The translations under genes were made by a program, and so were the position numbers. 53,009 nt of DNA from Phycisphaera mikurensis (GTDB lineage Bacteria; Planctomycetota; Phycisphaerae; WQYP01): the NCBI GenBank assembly GCA_022730455.1, contig DZDI01000006.1, forward strand, positions 1-53,009, read 5' to 3'. Positions 9,163-18,434 of this stretch are shown here, one piece after another. Position 1 is the first letter of the stretch, and each line of letters opens with the position of its first letter. Under the pieces are notes generated by a model. The model was given only the letters and a program-made list of their open reading frames with translations, was not told where the DNA came from and did not search any database.

Positions 9163-10869
9163 CTATTCGTACCGCAGGGCATGGACGGGATCCCGGGAGG
9201 CGGCAATCAAAGCCGGGATAATGGCCCCCAGCAGCCCGGCAACGACTGCCAGCGCCGCGATGGTGACCACCGTCTGCGGATTGATCTGATTCGGTATCCG
9301 TGAAAAAATATAGACGCGCCGATTCCAAATGGTGATCCCAAAAATGCGCCAGAGAATATCATCGTGAATCCAATTATCGTGTATCACAAATAACGTACCG
9401 GTTACGACGCCCAGCAAGCTTCCCGCTGAGCTGATCAAAAACCCGTAAAGCACAAATATACTGCCCACGCCGATTTCACTTCCGCCAATCGACTTGATAA
9501 TTCCGATGTCGCGTGTCTTATCGCGGACGATCATAAAAAATATTAAAAATATCACCACAATCACCACCAGGCTCATCATTCCCAGTAAAAAGGTGATTAA
9601 ATCGCGCTCTTTATCGACCGCTGCGATAAATTGCGACTGCTCCTGCAGCCATGTCATCACCGTCAAACCCGTCGATTCCATGCCCGGATGTTTGAGGGCA
9701 TAACGTCGCACCGCCGCCGCTATCTGATCACGTGCGGCATTAACGGCCGATTGTCGCTGGTCATGATGAACCCGAATTTCGATCTCGCTGCATCGCGCCG
9801 GGCGAACGCCTCCGCTCAGCAGATCCTGCTGCTGCATGAAAGCCATTTTCTGCACCACATGAAACGGTGCGTACACCGTGTGCCTATCCACTGTGAAAAC
9901 CTTCGTTCGCGAATCATCCACAATCTGAAATCGATGACTTTGAGGCGTAGCCAGGGTGCTGCTCAACGTAATGGGAACCACAGTTAAAATGACAGGTGAA
10001 AAACGCACTCCGGGCGGGCGATGATAATGACCAAATCGGTCGCGTGTATAGAGCCCGATGTCAATGCCTACCACACAGCCGTATTTGGGTTCCGCCTGTT
10101 TATCGGGATAGTCTCTGAGGGCTTTGGCGGGGGGGGTAAACGTTGGGGCGGGAGGTACGAGCGTTTTTCGGAGCGCAGCGTCATTTTCAATGACCGCATT
10201 GGGCGCCAACTTTTCAACAAATCGCAAATCGCGAAAGACCCGATTCAAGTGGTATTCCGCTTGCCGATAATCTTCACGAGCAATCACCTGCCAGTGCCGT
10301 TGAATATCCGCAATCCATCCGTGGCCCTTAATTGGCTTTAGCTTGCGTATCTCCTTTTCATGTCGGCGATAGATCACCAGCGCTGTTTTGAGTTTGGTCC
10401 TGGCATAGTCTGCCAACTCTTTACCAGTTAGCGGAAAAGCCGCATCCCGCAAATCACGGGCCGCGTCCAAGGGGGCCCGATATTGCCAAAAGAGGCTTTT
10501 GCCGAAGGAACTGACTTTCGACTGCATCGCCGGCTTAATGCCCAATACCTGAACTTCTGCGCTGGTTTGGTATTCAGGCAGATTCATAATGCCATAGGTA
10601 CTTATCACTGGTGCACTCGCCGCTACGCACGGTAGTTTGGCAAGCGATTTCTGCAATCCGGCGTAATGCGGAAAGCCAGCCGCCAACGTACTTTGAATCA
10701 CCACATCGCCCATTAGTTCTTTGCCTGCATCGCGGACGCGATCTACAAAGCCCGTCATGATGCTGTAAACGACTATCAGCATCGAAACGCACAACCAGAC
10801 CGCCAGAATAGGAAATATGACTATTCCCTTGCGCGTCAGATATCGAAAACACAAAAATAGTTTATACAT
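9163..10869 (-). CDS. ABC transporter permease, FtsX-like (LolC/LolE type)
   Basis: Integral membrane permease of 568 residues. One membrane segment lies near the N-terminus (about 15-40, IFPILAVWLCVSMLIVVYS), then a long periplasmic domain, then three membrane segments at the C-terminus that form the FtsX domain. The N-terminal FRYLTRKGI pattern and the C-terminal ending near DPVHALRYE match LolC/LolE proteins. The periplasmic domain is larger than in E. coli LolC (about 400 residues in total) and contains a charged helical insertion. Only one permease gene is present beside lolD, so a homodimer or a second permease elsewhere is implied. The gene follows lysS by six bases. Confidence 0.87.
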   Translation of the reverse strand: MYKLFLCFRYLTRKGIVIFPILAVWLCVSMLIVVYSIMTGFVDRVRDAGKELMGDVVIQSTLAAGFPHYAGLQKSLAKLPCVAASAPVISTYGIMNLPEYQTSAEVQVLGIKPAMQSKVSSFGKSLFWQYRAPLDAARDLRDAAFPLTGKELADYARTKLKTALVIYRRHEKEIRKLKPIKGHGWIADIQRHWQVIAREDYRQAEYHLNRVFRDLRFVEKLAPNAVIENDAALRKTLVPPAPTFTPPAKALRDYPDKQAEPKYGCVVGIDIGLYTRDRFGHYHRPPGVRFSPVILTVVPITLSSTLATPQSHRFQIVDDSRTKVFTVDRHTVYAPFHVVQKMAFMQQQDLLSGGVRPARCSEIEIRVHHDQRQSAVNAARDQIAAAVRRYALKHPGMESTGLTVMTWLQEQSQFIAAVDKERDLITFLLGMMSLVVIVVIFLIFFMIVRDKTRDIGIIKSIGGSEIGVGSIFVLYGFLISSAGSLLGVVTGTLFVIHDNWIHDDILWRIFGITIWNRRVYIFSRIPNQINPQTVVTIAALAVVAGLLGAIIPALIAASRDPVHALRYE

Positions 10870-10875
10870 GTAGTC

Positions 10876-12402
10876 TCAAGCGGTTGGCGCCGGCGCACAC
10901 CCATCTGCAGCGGGGCGGGCAACAGGCCGAAGCAGGGGAAAAAGCACCACATCCCGAATACTGGTGCAGTTGGTCAGCAGCATGATAAGCCGATCTATGC
11001 CAATTCCCAATCCACCCGCCGGCGGCATGCCATGGCATAGTGCTGTGACAAAATCCTGATCCATTCGCGCCATCGATTCATCTTCCGCCAAACCTGCCAA
11101 TTGAGAGGAAAAAGTCTCATATTGAACCATCGGGTCGTTGAGTTCCGTGTAGGCGTTCGCTAATTCCATGCCTGCCACATACAACTCAAAACGCTCGGCA
11201 ATGGCGGGATCGCCCGGCTTGCGTCGCGTTAAGGGACATAGTCCCGCCGGATAATCATATACGAAGACGGGCCGATCAAAATCTTTCAGGGTCGGCTCGG
11301 CAAGATGTTCAAAAAGTTCGCCCCGCAGTACATCGGCGTCCTTGTTTTCTGTATTCGCCAGCCCGCGCCCATGAGCGACCCGCCGTACCGCGGCCTCGTC
11401 GCTCATCTCCACACCCACGTGTTTAGCGAACAGCTCGCCATAGGCCACGCGCTGGAATGGCGCCGTGTAGTCAATCTGGCGCTCGCCATATGGCAATCGC
11501 ACCAAGCCGTCAAGCCCTTTCGACTTCTCCGCCGAGCGTTTCGCCAGCGTGGCCACCAGCGTCTCCGTGAGTTCCATCATGCCCGCTAAGTCGCTGTACG
11601 CCTCGTAAAGTTCCAGCATCGTAAACTCTGGATTGTGCCGCGTGTCGAGGCCTTCATTTCTGAAATTCCGGTTGATCTCAAAGACCCGCTCCATGCCTCC
11701 CACCAATAATCGTTTCAGAAACAATTCCGGACTCACCCGCATGTACAAATCAATGTCCAGCGCATTGTGGTGCGTCAAAAATGGTCGGGCCGCGGCACCT
11801 CCCGGCGTGGACTGCATCATGGGGGTTTCAACTTCAAGAAATTTCCGATGATGCAGAAATGCCCGGATTTCCGCAATGATTTGACTGCGAGCCTGAAACA
11901 CCGCCATGGCTTCGGGGTTGGCTGCTAAATCCAAATATCGCTGGCGATAGCGCAGCTCGGTATCGGTTAGCCCATGGAATTTGTCGGGCAGGGGTAACAG
12001 GGCCTTGGTGGCAAGGCCAAATCCTGTGGCCCAAATGGTTACTTCGCCTGTGTTGGTGTGTCCTACCTTGCCTTCAAACCACGCAATGTCGCCCAGTTCC
12101 AGCAGCTTGGCTTTTTCCCACTCCGCCGCCAAAACCTGTTTGGTCAGGCCGATCTGCAGCCTTCCCGACGAATCCTGAATCGTTATAAATATCAGCTTGC
12201 CAATGTCGCGCAACAGCATAATGCGGCCCGCCACTTTGGCCACCTGCGTCCCCTCATGCGGTGTCTCATGGGTATGTAACGTGCGGGCATCGGCGGTTGA
12301 CCATAGTCCATCGCATCGTTGCCCAAATGGATCGACGCCTGAGAGCCGCCATTTTTCCAAACGGTTATGCCGTTCCTTAAACTGTGGGTGATCTGAAAGC
12401 AT
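10876..12402 (-). CDS. lysS: Lysyl-tRNA synthetase, class II
   Basis: Charges tRNA-Lys. The 508-residue protein has an N-terminal OB-fold anticodon-binding domain (about 55-160) and a class II catalytic domain. Motif 2 is visible as FRNEGLDTRHNPEFTMLE and motif 3 as GLGIGIDRLIMLL near the C-terminus. The ETPMMQ segment, typical of LysRS, lies between them. The ATG has GAGGA just upstream. It is the first gene of a four-gene minus-strand run ending in tatC, served by the promoter at 12430-12457. Confidence 0.97.
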   Translation of the reverse strand: MLSDHPQFKERHNRLEKWRLSGVDPFGQRCDGLWSTADARTLHTHETPHEGTQVAKVAGRIMLLRDIGKLIFITIQDSSGRLQIGLTKQVLAAEWEKAKLLELGDIAWFEGKVGHTNTGEVTIWATGFGLATKALLPLPDKFHGLTDTELRYRQRYLDLAANPEAMAVFQARSQIIAEIRAFLHHRKFLEVETPMMQSTPGGAAARPFLTHHNALDIDLYMRVSPELFLKRLLVGGMERVFEINRNFRNEGLDTRHNPEFTMLELYEAYSDLAGMMELTETLVATLAKRSAEKSKGLDGLVRLPYGERQIDYTAPFQRVAYGELFAKHVGVEMSDEAAVRRVAHGRGLANTENKDADVLRGELFEHLAEPTLKDFDRPVFVYDYPAGLCPLTRRKPGDPAIAERFELYVAGMELANAYTELNDPMVQYETFSSQLAGLAEDESMARMDQDFVTALCHGMPPAGGLGIGIDRLIMLLTNCTSIRDVVLFPLLRPVARPAADGCAPAPTA

Positions 12403-12429
12403 GGGTCCTCATCAAAACCAAGTCACGCA

Positions 12430-12457
12430 TTCTAACGGGCTTGCGAACATCCGCAAT
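12430..12457 (-). promoter_or_regulatory. Sigma-70-type promoter for lysS operon
   Basis: Read on the minus strand, TTGCGG (12452-12457) and TAGAAT (12430-12435) are separated by 16 bases. Transcription would start roughly 20 bases before the lysS ATG at 12402. No operator-like repeat is obvious. Confidence 0.5.
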
Positions 12458-12546
12458 TTACAATTTTTATTGGAAATGCCCGATGCCCCGATCGCGTATC
12501 GGCAAGGCAGAAAAATCATGATTCCGATGCCCGTCCGTCATTGAAG

Positions 12547-12564
12547 CGCTCTTGTGAAAGAGCG
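12547..12564. terminator. Hairpin downstream of tRNA-Gly
   Basis: A perfect 7-bp stem CGCTCTT/AAGAGCG with a four-base loop lies about 55 bases past the 3' end of the minus-strand tRNA gene. There is no T-run, so termination or a processing role is only a possibility. Confidence 0.3.
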
Positions 12565-12618
12565 TAGGTTATATGGGCAGCGGCAAAACGGAGGTAAAAG
12601 CGACGCCAACTTTTCGAA

Positions 12619-12690
12619 AGCGGGCGAAGGGACTTGAACCCTCGACATTCACGTTGGCAACGTGACGCTCTACCACTGAGCTACGCCCGC
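12619..12690 (-). tRNA. tRNA-Gly (GCC anticodon)
   Basis: The minus strand folds as a full cloverleaf: acceptor stem GCGGGCG/CGCCCGC, D stem GCTC/GAGC, anticodon stem TCACG/CGTGA with loop TTGCCAA giving anticodon GCC, and T stem GAGGG/CCCTT around TTCAAGT with one G-T wobble. The discriminator base is T. CCA is not encoded, so it must be added by tRNA nucleotidyltransferase. It decodes GGC and GGT. Confidence 0.96.
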
Positions 12691-12848
12691 GTAATGGAAT
12701 AAAGATTATATCCCATTCCCTATTTCTGTAAACGCCTTCCAAGTCCTCGCGTTCAATCGGTAGCGCCATTTGCCCAAAAGCTACCGCGGATGCGATCACC
12801 GCTGCATGCCGTTACCATAATGTCGACTTGGTTTTATCGGAGGTTACA

Positions 12849-13532
12849 TTGAAATCGGCAGTTGTACTCTTAAGTGGTGGCTTGGATTCCGCCACCATTT
12901 TGGCCATGGCCCGGCAGGATGGGTTTGACTGTTACGCCCTTAGTTTTGATTACGGGCAGCGCCATCGACGAGAACTGCTCGCCGCGGCCGATATCGCTAA
13001 AGCTGCCGCCGTTCGGCAGCACGTCATTCTCAAGCTCGATCTGCGCCAATTTGGTGGATCAGCACTGACGTCTGACATCGCCGTACCCAAGGATCGCACC
13101 GTGCATGACACCGCCGAACAAATACCTGTCACGTACGTGCCGGCCCGCAATACCATTTTTCTCTCGTGTGCCCTGGGGTGGGCGGAGGTGTTACAGGCCG
13201 AAGCCATTTTCGTCGGGGTAAACGCGCTGGATTACTCCGGCTATCCCGATTGTCGTCCGGAATTTATTGCTGCTTTTGAAAATCTGGCAAAAGTCGCCAC
13301 CAAAGCCAGCGCCGTGGATCACCGTCCTGTCCATATCCATGCACCGCTGATTGAAATGAGAAAGGATGAAATTATTTCAGTTGGTTTAAAACTGGGCGTC
13401 GATTATTCCAAAACCTTTTCCTGCTATGATCCCCCTGACGAAACCCATAGTTGCGGGCATTGCGACGCGTGTCAACTGCGGTTGGCAGCCTTTGCAAAAT
13501 TAAACCGAACGGATCCGGTTGCCTATGCGTAA
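12849..13532 (+). CDS. queC: 7-cyano-7-deazaguanine (preQ0) synthase
   Basis: Converts 7-carboxy-7-deazaguanine to preQ0 using ATP and ammonia, in the queuosine pathway. The PP-loop SGGLDS is at residues 9-14 and the C-terminal zinc site uses C192, C202, C205 and C208 (the SCGHCDAC region). The best start is TTG at 12849, five bases after GGAGG, giving MKSAVVLLSGGLDS; the earlier in-frame TTG at 12828 has no ribosome-binding site. queE begins 15 bases downstream and queF follows, so the genes for successive steps are clustered. queD, which acts before queE, is absent from the window. Confidence 0.95.
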   Translation: MKSAVVLLSGGLDSATILAMARQDGFDCYALSFDYGQRHRRELLAAADIAKAAAVRQHVILKLDLRQFGGSALTSDIAVPKDRTVHDTAEQIPVTYVPARNTIFLSCALGWAEVLQAEAIFVGVNALDYSGYPDCRPEFIAAFENLAKVATKASAVDHRPVHIHAPLIEMRKDEIISVGLKLGVDYSKTFSCYDPPDETHSCGHCDACQLRLAAFAKLNRTDPVAYA

Positions 13533-13547
13533 GAGCACGGAGCGCGC

Positions 13548-14243
13548 ATGAAGGTTGCGGAAATATTCACCAGCATCCAAGGTGAGGGCAAACTCACTGG
13601 CGTTCCGAGCGTTTTTGTACGTACCTCCGGCTGTAACCTTCGCTGCGCGTGGTGCGATACGCCGTACGCTTCGTGGCATCCCGAGGGAAACGATCTAAGC
13701 GTTGACGCTGTTGTTCACCAAGTGCGGGTATCGAATATGCAGCATGTTGTGCTGACCGGTGGCGAACCTATGATCCAGCCGCAACTGCCGGAGCTTATCG
13801 GCCAGCTTAAATCGCATGGACATCATATTACGGTCGAGACGGCTGGCACCATCTGGCAGGATGTCGAAATGGATTTGGCCAGCATCAGTCCAAAGCTCGC
13901 CAATTCACGTCCGCCGCTCGAATCGGAGAGAAACTGGAATGCACTTCATGAATCCCGGCGGATAAATAATGCTGTACTCCAGCAGTTTGCGTCATCGGCA
14001 AAAATATCCGATCGGCAATGGAAATTTGTTGTCTCTCAGCCGAATGATATTTACGAAATTGAAACAATCCTGGCGCAGATAGGTTCAGTGGCGGCGCAGG
14101 ACGTTATTCTGATGCCGGAAGGGGTTTGCGAGGTTGAATTAAAGTCCAGGGCGCAATGGCTTACCAAAATTTGTCAATCGAAAAAGTTTCGTTTTGGAAC
14201 ACGATTGCACATCTGGCTTTACGGTAATCGACGCGGGACATAA
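13548..14243 (+). CDS. queE: 7-carboxy-7-deazaguanine synthase (radical SAM)
   Basis: Radical SAM enzyme that contracts 6-carboxytetrahydropterin to 7-carboxy-7-deazaguanine. The cluster-binding cysteines C29, C33 and C36 lie in GCNLRCAWCDTPYASW. The N-terminus MKVAEIFTSIQGEGKLTGVP is the family-typical substrate-binding start, and the glycine-rich TGGEPM follows. At 231 residues it is of normal length for the short QueE group. It follows queC closely and probably shares its transcript. Confidence 0.95.
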   Translation: MKVAEIFTSIQGEGKLTGVPSVFVRTSGCNLRCAWCDTPYASWHPEGNDLSVDAVVHQVRVSNMQHVVLTGGEPMIQPQLPELIGQLKSHGHHITVETAGTIWQDVEMDLASISPKLANSRPPLESERNWNALHESRRINNAVLQQFASSAKISDRQWKFVVSQPNDIYEIETILAQIGSVAAQDVILMPEGVCEVELKSRAQWLTKICQSKKFRFGTRLHIWLYGNRRGT

Positions 14244-14392
14244 CCGGTCGGCGTCGCAGCCATGCCAATTGATCGTCGATGAATGTCATCACTGAATCCG
14301 TCGCATACAATGTCGGTGGGGCGGCAACGTGCTGCCGGGCAGCCATCCTCCGGACATACCTGAAGGCCGACAGGGACGGAAGGGCGGTGACT

Positions 14393-14788
14393 ATGACTTT
14401 ATTATTACAAGGAAACGTGGCATTGAAAAAGAAATCCAAACCCAGTTCCCAAACAACAGTCTTGGAGGTTTTTCCCAATCCGCATCCGCATCGCGATTAT
14501 GAAATTGAACATGTTGCGGGTGAATTTACCTCAGTGTGTCCCAAAACCGGCCAACCCGATTTTGGCACCATCACATTTATCTATACGCCCGACCAAGTGT
14601 GCATTGAACTGAAGAGTTTGAAATTGTATTTGCAGACTTATCGCAACCAAGGCATTTTTTATGAAGATGTAACCAACGTCATTTTCGATGAACTGCTTAC
14701 CCGCCTGAGGCCTCGTCGCCTTACCGTTATCAGCGAGTGGACACCCCGTGGAGGGCTGCGCTCCACCATCCGATGCCACTACCCGTAG
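14393..14788 (+). CDS. queF: NADPH-dependent 7-cyano-7-deazaguanine reductase, short form
   Basis: Reduces the preQ0 nitrile to preQ1, which is then inserted into tRNA. This is the single-domain form (about 131 residues). The catalytic cysteine is C49 in [16 protein letters not shown], with D56 in place, and [10 protein letters not shown] follows with E72. The family motif normally read as FHE appears here as FYE (89-91), so the usual histidine is tyrosine. The ATG at 14393 has GGAAGGG eight bases upstream; GTG at 14417 or TTG at 14423 behind AAGGA are alternatives. It lies 149 bases after queE. Confidence 0.9.
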   Translation: MTLLLQGNVALKKKSKPSSQTTVLEVFPNPHPHRDYEIEHVAGEFTSVCPKTGQPDFGTITFIYTPDQVCIELKSLKLYLQTYRNQGIFYEDVTNVIFDELLTRLRPRRLTVISEWTPRGGLRSTIRCHYP

Positions 14789-15109
14789 GAGACTGTCCAA
14801 GCATTAGCAACCTTTTCTCGAGATAAGGCGCTGATAAGTTTCATTATGCGGTGCGGATACATCTACCCCGGATATTTCGTCGGTGCCAGTTGGAGTTATT
14901 GCGGGCTATTGTTGTTGTATTTGTCGACCTTAGGTGGCGCACCCAGCCGGAGGCATATGACCCCGCAGCAGCGTTTGTGCGACGCTGCGTATTGATTGCG
15001 TAAAATCAATTTTTGACTTGCGTATACCGCGTGGTAAGATTGGGCAGGCGGATTACGGCGACTTGAACGCCGATGAAGGCTATCTGATTTTCTTGTTGGG
15101 CGGTGAGTT
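14789..15109. other. Intergenic region between queF and TPR gene
   Basis: No gene is seen. The region begins with one copy of a dispersed motif (CTTGGACAG-N-CTC on the minus strand, at 14788-14800). A perfect 7-bp hairpin GCAGCGT/ACGCTGC lies at 14968-14988 without a T-run and may end the que transcript. A promoter for the downstream gene is at 15013-15040. Confidence 0.5.
15013..15040 (+). promoter_or_regulatory. Sigma-70-type promoter for TPR gene
   Basis: TTGACT (15013-15018) and TAAGAT (15035-15040) are separated by 16 bases, about 70 bases upstream of the ATG at 15110. Confidence 0.55.
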
Positions 15110-16570
15110 ATGGAACGTACGTGGTCTACCACCGGCTTGCTGCTGGCCATCAGCGTGGTAACGGCAGCCATGTGCACCGCGACCCAAGCCGACACCATCA
15201 TCTTTAAAGGCGGCAAGTCCGTCAGTGGTAATTTTTATCGACAGGGAAGTAGATACGTTATCGAGCCGTATCACGGCGCAGCTTTTTCCGTGCCCGTAAG
15301 TGATGTCACCGGCATTGTACTGGCGCCCAATCCCAATTCTGAAAAGGCCAGAGGGTATCAGTGGGATTTAGTGAAATACAACATCTCTCAATCTGATAAT
15401 CTGCCAAAAATCGAAAATATGCTCAGGCAGTTTATCGCGGCTCATCCGCAATCAACTTTTCTTTCATCTGCCCGGAAGGCGCTGATCAAATATCGACAAT
15501 ATCAAAAACTGCACCTTATTAAAGTCGGGCAGAAATGGATATCGCCATACGCACTGGCGGCGTTAAAACAGGATGTGGACAAAAAACTTCGGGCGGCTGT
15601 GCAACTCTATGAACGCGGACGATTGACCCGGGCGTTAAAGGTTGCCCGTCATGCAACCTTGCAACTTCCGTCTTCGGCGCACGCGTGGGTGGTGATGGGG
15701 GTTATTGAATATCGCCTGAACCGACTATCGTCAGCACGGCAGGATCTGGCCAAGGCCCTTCGCCTAGCCCCTGATAATATTGCCGCATTAAATGATGCCG
15801 CCATATTAAATTTCAAAACACATCAGCAACCTCGATCGCTTGTACTCTTTGGGAAGGCTTTGGCAATCGATGCTGGCAACCGCCAACTGCTGGACAATAT
15901 CTACGCCACGTTGCGGCGCTATAAAGCGGATCGCAAGTCGCCTTTGTTTACCAATTTCCGGCGAAATTTTAAAATGGCGAATCATGCAATGGAAGTCCGA
16001 CTGGCCCGCCGTGGCCTCTATCGCCTCGGTGGCACTTGGGTCAACGCCAAAATTTATAAAAAGGCCGCGGCCAAGCTGACCGCATTTCAAGAACAAAAGC
16101 AGGCGATCCAATCCAGTTACGATAGCGCAGTGCTGGCATTTAAAGCAGTTGAAGCACAAATTCGTCAAACCAACGCCCAAATTGTCAATCTGCAAAACGT
16201 CATTGGCAATTTGCAGGCTCAGCAGAACTTCCTCGCCTATCAAACTGGCTATTACGACTACGGGGCCCAAGCGGCGCTAAGCATGAATTTGGCCACGCTG
16301 GCGCAGGCTCAGGCGCATATCACCCAATTGGAGAACCAACGCATCTCAATTTTGGCCGGTCTTGCCAGTATCCGGGCTCAAGCTAGGGCTTTTCAAAAAT
16401 CGGGCCCCGGTGTCGTTCTGGATGGACGACAGGAAATGCTTTTCCCCCGAAAATTTGCGCCGGTTCCCAAGCCGCTGGCCATGCCCAATCACCTGCTTCG
16501 GCCTCATGCCAGGATACTATCCTCGACACCCCTTGGGCACCGAATCAGGCTCCCGTTGCACCCACGTTAG
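15110..16570 (+). CDS. Secreted TPR-repeat protein of unknown function
   Basis: Exported protein of 486 residues. The first 27 residues form a Sec signal peptide (a hydrophobic core, then a small-residue site near TQADT). A small N-terminal domain of beta type follows (IIFKGGKSVSGNFY...VSDVTGIVLAP), similar in style to domains that bind cell envelope components. Residues about 155-275 read as tetratricopeptide helices (LYERGRLTRALKVARHA, AWVVMGVIEYRLNRL, ALNDAAILNF). Residues about 320-440 form a coiled coil rich in Gln and Ala. It likely acts as a periplasmic scaffold. Its stop codon overlaps that of the convergent ylbF-like gene by three bases. Confidence 0.75.
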   Translation: MERTWSTTGLLLAISVVTAAMCTATQADTIIFKGGKSVSGNFYRQGSRYVIEPYHGAAFSVPVSDVTGIVLAPNPNSEKARGYQWDLVKYNISQSDNLPKIENMLRQFIAAHPQSTFLSSARKALIKYRQYQKLHLIKVGQKWISPYALAALKQDVDKKLRAAVQLYERGRLTRALKVARHATLQLPSSAHAWVVMGVIEYRLNRLSSARQDLAKALRLAPDNIAALNDAAILNFKTHQQPRSLVLFGKALAIDAGNRQLLDNIYATLRRYKADRKSPLFTNFRRNFKMANHAMEVRLARRGLYRLGGTWVNAKIYKKAAAKLTAFQEQKQAIQSSYDSAVLAFKAVEAQIRQTNAQIVNLQNVIGNLQAQQNFLAYQTGYYDYGAQAALSMNLATLAQAQAHITQLENQRISILAGLASIRAQARAFQKSGPGVVLDGRQEMLFPRKFAPVPKPLAMPNHLLRPHARILSSTPLGHRIRLPLHPR

Positions 16571-16962
16571 TCCAGAATAATTTTAGATGGCGCCGCAGCC
16601 ACGGCTTGTGGTTCGCCGGTTGATGGGTTGGAAACACCCTTATTTATCGCTTCCTGCACCTTGCGCATCAGGTCGGAATAGTCCGCTTGTGCCGCCATGA
16701 GTTTTTGAATCAGCGGGTGGATGGCCATGCTTTGTTGCAAGGATTGATACTTCTGCTTTTCAGCCACTTCAATCGGCTGCATGGAGGCTTCCTTCATGGC
16801 CAGCGTTTCCATTAATTGCTCAAATTCCGAAAGCAAACTCTTGGCGGTAACGTCCAAGTCAATTTGGGCTGTGATCTCACGAAAGGTTTTTACCACGTCC
16901 TGGCTGCCGATTAATGAACCCAACCGCTGGGCCTCATCTAGTAACTTTTGAATGTCTACCAT
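16567..16962 (-). CDS. YlbF/YmcA family protein
   Basis: Small helical protein of 131 residues of the YlbF family, known in Bacillus as part of the Y-complex that modulates RNase Y-dependent RNA turnover. The MVDIQKLLDEAQRLGSLI start and the KEASMQPIEVAEKQKYQSLQ segment are typical; the C-terminus is an unstructured Ala/Pro tail. The function in this group is not established. The ATG at 16962 is preceded by AGGAG at 11 bases, rather far. The promoter at 16999-17028 lies just upstream, which speaks against the longer open frame beginning at 17085. Confidence 0.75.
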   Translation of the reverse strand: MVDIQKLLDEAQRLGSLIGSQDVVKTFREITAQIDLDVTAKSLLSEFEQLMETLAMKEASMQPIEVAEKQKYQSLQQSMAIHPLIQKLMAAQADYSDLMRKVQEAINKGVSNPSTGEPQAVAAAPSKIILD

Positions 16963-16998
16963 GCTAATGAATACTCCTGAAATCATTACCAAGCCGGG

Positions 16999-17028
16999 AG
17001 TATACGGTTTGAAGATAAATTTGCACAA
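16999..17028 (-). promoter_or_regulatory. Sigma-70-type promoter for ylbF-like gene
   Basis: On the minus strand, TTGTGC (17023-17028) and TATACT (16999-17004) are 18 bases apart, about 40 bases before the ATG. The rest of 17029-17261 shows nothing I can assign. Confidence 0.55.
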
Positions 17029-17261
17029 TGCCCATTCCGGTAGCCAAAACCCGTGTATGCAGATATTGGACACGCTCAATGGCAAAACCTGCCGGGTACT
17101 TTGCCTTCACGTCCAACGTCGTCACATCTGGTGCATTTAGAGCAATTGCCAGAAGTCTATTGCAATACAGCTCAGGTTTTGACATTGCCAGCGGCGCACG
17201 CAACAACCAAGTTCAGGGCCTGATCCAGTCGTAGCATCAAGTCCTCTCGGTCCTCGGCGGC

Positions 17262-18389
17262 CTACTGCGGCTGCGGCCAGTCTGCTTGGATGAAGCGGCC
17301 GGCTTCCAGTATGGTTTTGCCGTCGGCGTCAATTTTGCATCCAGGTTGACGGAGATCGCATACCATGTCCCAATGCAGTCCACTATTGTTTTTGCCACCG
17401 GTTTCGGGGTATGCGGCTCCGACCGCCGCGTGGCAGGTGCCACCTATCTTTTCATCAAACAAGGTATTGCGGGTGTACTGCTGGATGGAGTAATTGGTGC
17501 CGATGGCGAATTCGCCCAGAGTTCTGGCACCGTCATCCTGATCCAGCATGGCAATGAGAAACTCCTGACCTTTGGCGGCGCGGGCGTCAACCACCCGGCC
17601 ATTTTTAAATACCAGCACAATATCATCGCATTGGCGCCCATGATGGACGGCGGGAAAGCTGTAACGAATCGTGCCATTGACGGCATCTTCCACCGGCCCG
17701 GTGAAGACTTCTCCATCCGGAAAATTTTCATGACCGCAGCAATTGATCCACTTTCGCCCTTTGACGCCCACACGCAGATCGGTGTCTTTGCCAATAACGC
17801 GGATTTCAGATGTTTGGTCCAGATAATCTACCAGCCGCTGCTGTCGTTCCGAAATGGATTTCCAGGCGCTGACCGGATCGGCCAGATGGAGCAATCCACC
17901 GCGGAAGACGAAATCGGCGTACTGGTGAAGTGACATCTCCGCATCCTGGGCCGCGGCCTGCGTGGGGTATTGGGTGCCGACCCACCGCAGTTCGCCTTTG
18001 GCAGCGCGCTCTAAAAAGCGCGTGCTGACGGGGCGGCGGGCCTGCGCGGCCAAGGCCTGCTTTTGAGGATCGACCTGCGAGAGGCTTTTAGTGTTGGAGT
18101 CGCCCCAGAGACCAATGGATACGTCAATGGTTTCCACCAGATATTGACTCACCGGCGACAGATGTGAAAGTTGTTCGGGCGTGGCGACACGGTAGAACGC
18201 CTCCAACATGGCGTCACTTGACATTAACACAAATGGATAGGCACCGGCCGCCAGCACTCGCTCGTTGATGGCTTCAATTAACGGCAAGCCGACGACATCG
18301 CCTTGAATGCGTACCAAGTCCCCTCTTTTCACCCCGGCAGAATAGTGCACCAGAATGTCCGCCAATCTATCCAGACGTTGATCTCTCAT
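17262..18389 (-). CDS. Aminopeptidase, M29 family (AmpS/PepS-like)
   Basis: Metal-dependent cytoplasmic aminopeptidase of 375 residues, likely for peptide turnover. The M29 signatures are present: NFPDGEVFTGPVEDAVNG (the first glutamate ligand region), LGEFAIGTN, the histidine of GTCHAAVGAAYPETGG, and the GLHWDMV ligand pair near the C-terminus. The start is ATG at 18389, with AAAGGA about ten bases upstream; a GTG at 18416 would add nine residues. It lies 45 bases after valS in the same direction and may be cotranscribed with it. Confidence 0.9.
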   Translation of the reverse strand: MRDQRLDRLADILVHYSAGVKRGDLVRIQGDVVGLPLIEAINERVLAAGAYPFVLMSSDAMLEAFYRVATPEQLSHLSPVSQYLVETIDVSIGLWGDSNTKSLSQVDPQKQALAAQARRPVSTRFLERAAKGELRWVGTQYPTQAAAQDAEMSLHQYADFVFRGGLLHLADPVSAWKSISERQQRLVDYLDQTSEIRVIGKDTDLRVGVKGRKWINCCGHENFPDGEVFTGPVEDAVNGTIRYSFPAVHHGRQCDDIVLVFKNGRVVDARAAKGQEFLIAMLDQDDGARTLGEFAIGTNYSIQQYTRNTLFDEKIGGTCHAAVGAAYPETGGKNNSGLHWDMVCDLRQPGCKIDADGKTILEAGRFIQADWPQPQ

Positions 18390-18434
18390 GAAATACTTTT
18401 CCTTTCTCTTAATCACCAGTAAATGCCAGATATC

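Noticed and set aside
9494-10341. Plus-strand reading frames within the permease gene
   Set aside because: They are shadows of the minus-strand permease, with biased and unlikely sequence.
12569-12799. Minus-strand reading frame across the tRNA-Gly gene
   Set aside because: It spans a perfect tRNA cloverleaf, and the protein has no recognisable features.
12700-12848. preQ1 riboswitch before queC
   Set aside because: I looked for a short pseudoknot-type aptamer with an A-rich tail, but found nothing convincing; the space is also small.
16964-17206. 80-codon minus-strand frame upstream of the ylbF-like gene
   Set aside because: It has no ribosome-binding site and contains the promoter (16999-17028) of the downstream gene.
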